NCBI GenBank assembly: GCA_964017145.1
Contig: OZ024848.1
Span: forward strand, 1,748,501-1,812,500
Direction of reading: 5' to 3'
DNA: 64,000 nucleotides
Origin: Agrocybe praecox
Lineage: Eukaryota; Basidiomycota; Agaricomycetes; Agaricales; Agrocybaceae
Numbering within the stretch: position 1 is the stretch's first letter; every line of letters starts with the position of its first letter. Below, piece after piece: positions 61,518-64,000 of this stretch. The notes beneath the pieces are model-generated. The model saw only the letters and a list, made by a program, of their open reading frames with translations. It was not told the origin of the DNA and made no database searches. Made by a program: the position numbers and the translations under genes.

Positions 61518-61792
61518 ATGGATCGAGGAGTTGGCAGTCGGCGTAAGTCGTCTCTCCAGGTAAATGTAAAAATTCCCTTAGCTACACACAAGAGGACAAA
61601 GATGCCGGCCAGAGCGCCGAGGCCCGATGGTTTCACTCGCAGATGGGTCAGCCGCCACCGCCACAACACGTGCCGAGGCCCGCAATCCGGCCTGAGGCAT
61701 TCGGCAGCGCCGTGGTGTCCTGCACGGTGTGCGTGCTCATCGTCGGCGCCAAGCTGCTTGTTGCGAACGTTCACCACCACTTTCCGCTATGA
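61518..61792 (+). CDS. Possible small single-pass membrane protein
   Basis: Model: ATG 61518, 25-nt first exon (MDRGVGSR), a very short intron (about 39 nt, GTAAGT to CTTAG), second exon 61582-61792. The second exon lies in a GC-rich island unlike its surroundings and reads QSAEARWFHSQMGQPPPPQH, then AFGSAVVSCTVCVLIVGAKL, a membrane helix, ending NVHHHFPL. About 78 residues. The reading frame has strong codon-like composition, but the intron is shorter than usual and the opposite strand is also open, so the first exon may be wrong. Family not recognised. Confidence 0.35.
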
Positions 61793-62105
61793 GACTTTAC
61801 ATACAGCGCAGTAAACTACAGCTATGTCCCACATAAGGAGCATAAATGCTCCCGATTCCCAAGTTTCAAAAACCATATGAATTTTGTGCGTTCTTGTCAA
61901 GTTCTTGTGGCAAATTATTGTCCTGACGCAGCCGCAGAAGAGTGCTAGCGACCTCATGGCTTAGCGTGAGGTTAAAGCCAATCGCGTCACCGAATCTGAG
62001 ATTTCTCAAGTACTGATACCGAAAGTGGCGGAGTAAATATAACATGACATATATCAAGGCGTCATAGTTTTCTCTTTGCCCACCTGCTTTCCCAGCTTAT
62101 TTATT
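61793..62105. other. Upstream region of the second F-box gene
   Basis: About 310 bp without a supported gene; presumably contains the promoter of the F-box/LRR gene that starts at 62106. No motif recognised. Confidence 0.4.
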
Positions 62106-64000
62106 ATGTCCTCGCCCATTTCAAATCTTCGTTCTCGTCTCAGCATCACAAGGAAAGAGTCGTACGCGTTCTCGCCCATGCCTCCCACTACCTCCCACAA
62201 AACCTCAGCCATCGAGCGTTTGCCTTCATGCATCATCCAAGAAATTGGGAGACATAGCGATATCAAGAGTTTATTGCATTTGACTCTATGCGTGCGTCTC
62301 CTTGTTCTTATACCAGTTGCTCATAACCTCAGTTTCATTTCACACAGTCGCGCCGCCTATCTAGGTTATTCACTCCAGCGCTGTACCACACCGTCTGCCT
62401 TAAAACCAACAAACAATGCAAAGCCGGTCTCTTGTCGCTCTCACGGAAGCCGCATATATCACAGCATATCAGGGTTCTCGCGATCCATGTCAATGCGCTA
62501 GAATGGACCGAGCATGGGGATGAAGTGGACGAAGATTTAGTGGCGGGGCTCGTTGCAAAGATGGCTGAGAGAAGAGGGTTGAAGTCCTTGGAGGCCTTTG
62601 AATGGGACGGCATGGAAATGCCAGCTGACGAGCTTTGGGATGCATTGAAGACCTCGTGAGTGTTCTCTAACTATGATAGGAGGAGCGTGCCTGTTGAGCT
62701 TAAGCCCGTCCACCCCTTTCTCTGCTCGCTTAGATGCCGCCACTTGAAACGGATCGCTACTAGCGTAGGGGAAGATGCACTTAATCCCTCTAGTCCGGTA
62801 TGCATCAAGTTTTTTTTTTTTTTTTTTTTTGTTCGCACTTATCGCTCTTTCTCACCTTACCTCTTCATTCAGTTATGGGACTTCAACGATTTAAGGGCAT
62901 TTTCGTTGAATGTTAAATGCCATTCATTGGATTGGTTATCAAGTACGTTATTTGTCGTCTTGATCGCGAGAATTCATTTCTTAGGAGTTACAGATGGACT
63001 ACCGCGAACCGAGAAACTACCCCGACGGTGCTGGGAAATGCTTCTCGAACGCTCTCCTCGTCTCGAAGAACTAAAAATCACCGGCACCGCACCTTCTCCC
63101 AGGGTCTTCGACATTAGACACATCACATCTGGGCGATGGAGTCGGCTCAAAACTCTCGTGCTCGGGGACATGGTCATGATTTCCACCTCCAGGGGAGAAG
63201 AACAAACCCGAAAAGACCATGCTGCATTTCAAGCATTCTTCGTCGCGCATCCCAAGCTGGAACGCATCATCCTGCAGCATGCTGGCGGGTCAGCGCACTT
63301 CCCACAGTCGTTTGCTCTTCCTGCGAGTGCGTTGCCGAATCTGCAGAGCTTCGGTGGTCCATTGAAATATGTGAGGACCCTGCCGTTCCCGCAGCGTCTT
63401 AGGGAGTTGACGTTGACGAGCCTGTACCACATGGCGAGCGCGTTCCCTCCAACATACGCACTCCTGCAGGAGCTCAGATGGCTGGAGAGCCTGAGCATCT
63501 GGATAGATCTCTCGTTCGGACGCGGGAGCTTGGGGCTTGGAGGAGAGACTAGTGCTGCTGCAGGCATGGGCATCGGCGGTGGTAGTTCTGCTGCCAACCC
63601 CACTGGACGTGCAGATGGGTACGACGACGTGCATATGCTGGAGAATCTTGTGCTTTGCAGGCCCGGGCTGAAGCACCTCGAGGTTTCCTGCTTTACCAGG
63701 CCGACATTTGCTATCGTGAGTGGTTTAAAAATAACTTTGTATGTATGTTCTTATTGACGTCATTTTATATCCCTATACAGCGAGATTTTTCCACCGTTAT
63801 ACAGGCTGCTGGACCTTCCTTATGTTCGTTTCGGTTGACGAAGGTGTACAAGTCCAATGAAGAAGATATGACGAGGACTGCTGAGAGGCTGGCTCGTGCG
63901 AATCCAGGGCTGAGGAGGTTCACGTTGAAGTCGACTCATGATAGTTGGCTGTCACCAGGTGGAGGGAGGGTTAAGTGTTTGGGGGTTTATGAAATGTTGG
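62106..64000 (+). CDS. F-box/leucine-rich-repeat-like protein, 3' end beyond window
   Basis: Plus-strand multi-exon gene beginning ATG 62106 (MSSPISNLRSRLSITRKESY). An F-box-like segment follows: IERLPSCIIQEIGRHSDIKS LLHLTLCSRAA. Later exons carry leucine-rich pieces typical of mushroom F-box proteins: KSLEAFEWDGMEMPADELWD, CWEMLLERSPRLEELKITG, LKTLVLGDMVMIS, LRELTLTSLYHMASAFPP, ENLVLCRPGLKHLEVSC. A Gly/Ala/Ser-rich insert (TSAAAGMGIGGGSSAAN) interrupts the repeats. The frame resumes after an intron at about 63718-63780 and is still open at 64000. One intron contains a run of about 20 T (62811-62830). Predicted SCF substrate adaptor; target unknown. Confidence 0.75.

Noticed and set aside
1..64000. 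CRISPR arrays, operons or ribosome binding sites
   Set aside because: Spliceosomal introns throughout show a eukaryotic nuclear genome; no regularly spaced identical repeats of CRISPR type were seen.

Overview
The window reads as a piece of a mushroom-forming basidiomycete (Agaricomycete) chromosome. The genes are cut by many 50-65 nt introns with GTRNGY donors and CTNAY-type branch sites. The gene families fit: a beta-1,3-glucan synthase, a velvet factor, F-box/leucine-rich proteins, two secreted thaumatin-like proteins, a basidiomycete-type kinase-like protein and a Zn(II)2Cys6 regulator. I translated and spliced by eye; no homology search was run, so product names rest on remembered motifs.

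Layout. 0-23 kb is mostly genic: an edge-truncated serine/proline-rich protein (-), a small EF-hand-like protein (-), a short nucleotidyltransferase-like ORF (-), a kinase-like gene with a non-canonical catalytic loop (-), a REEP/Yop1-type ER membrane protein (-), thaumatin-like copy 1 (+), a conserved hypothetical (+), a BAH-PHD chromatin protein (-), the battenin/CLN3 orthologue (+) and a long glutamine-rich Zn2Cys6 transcription factor (-).

The region 23.95-43.83 kb is the unusual part. Two arms of about 3.4 kb lie in inverted orientation (23954-27368 and 40343-43825) and enclose about 13 kb with thaumatin-like copy 2 (-), an uncertain small gene (-) and the FKS1-type glucan synthase (-). 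The outermost 88 bp of the arms are identical; the interiors have diverged. Each arm holds three AT-rich palindromes at matching distances and a quasi-periodic array (about 93 bp) of intron-like units: donor-like GTNNGY sites after A-rich exon-like islands of 22-45 nt. No protein frame survives across the units. I regard this array as the best candidate for an undescribed element.

The region 44-57 kb carries an initiator tRNA-Met (-), a velvet regulator (-), mitochondrial Mn-superoxide dismutase (-), a CACTA-like non-autonomous DNA transposon inserted 46 bp upstream of the SOD start codon (TSD TCA, subterminal repeats, with a tRNA-derived SINE-like insert), an F-box gene broken by two in-frame stops (+), and a divergent Ras-like GTPase (-). 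57-61.5 kb is gene-poor. A possible small membrane protein and a second F-box/LRR gene, running off the right edge, close the window. The genes show no evident joint pathway; cell-wall synthesis (FKS1) and wall or glucan-active thaumatin-like proteins are the only functional pair that are neighbours.
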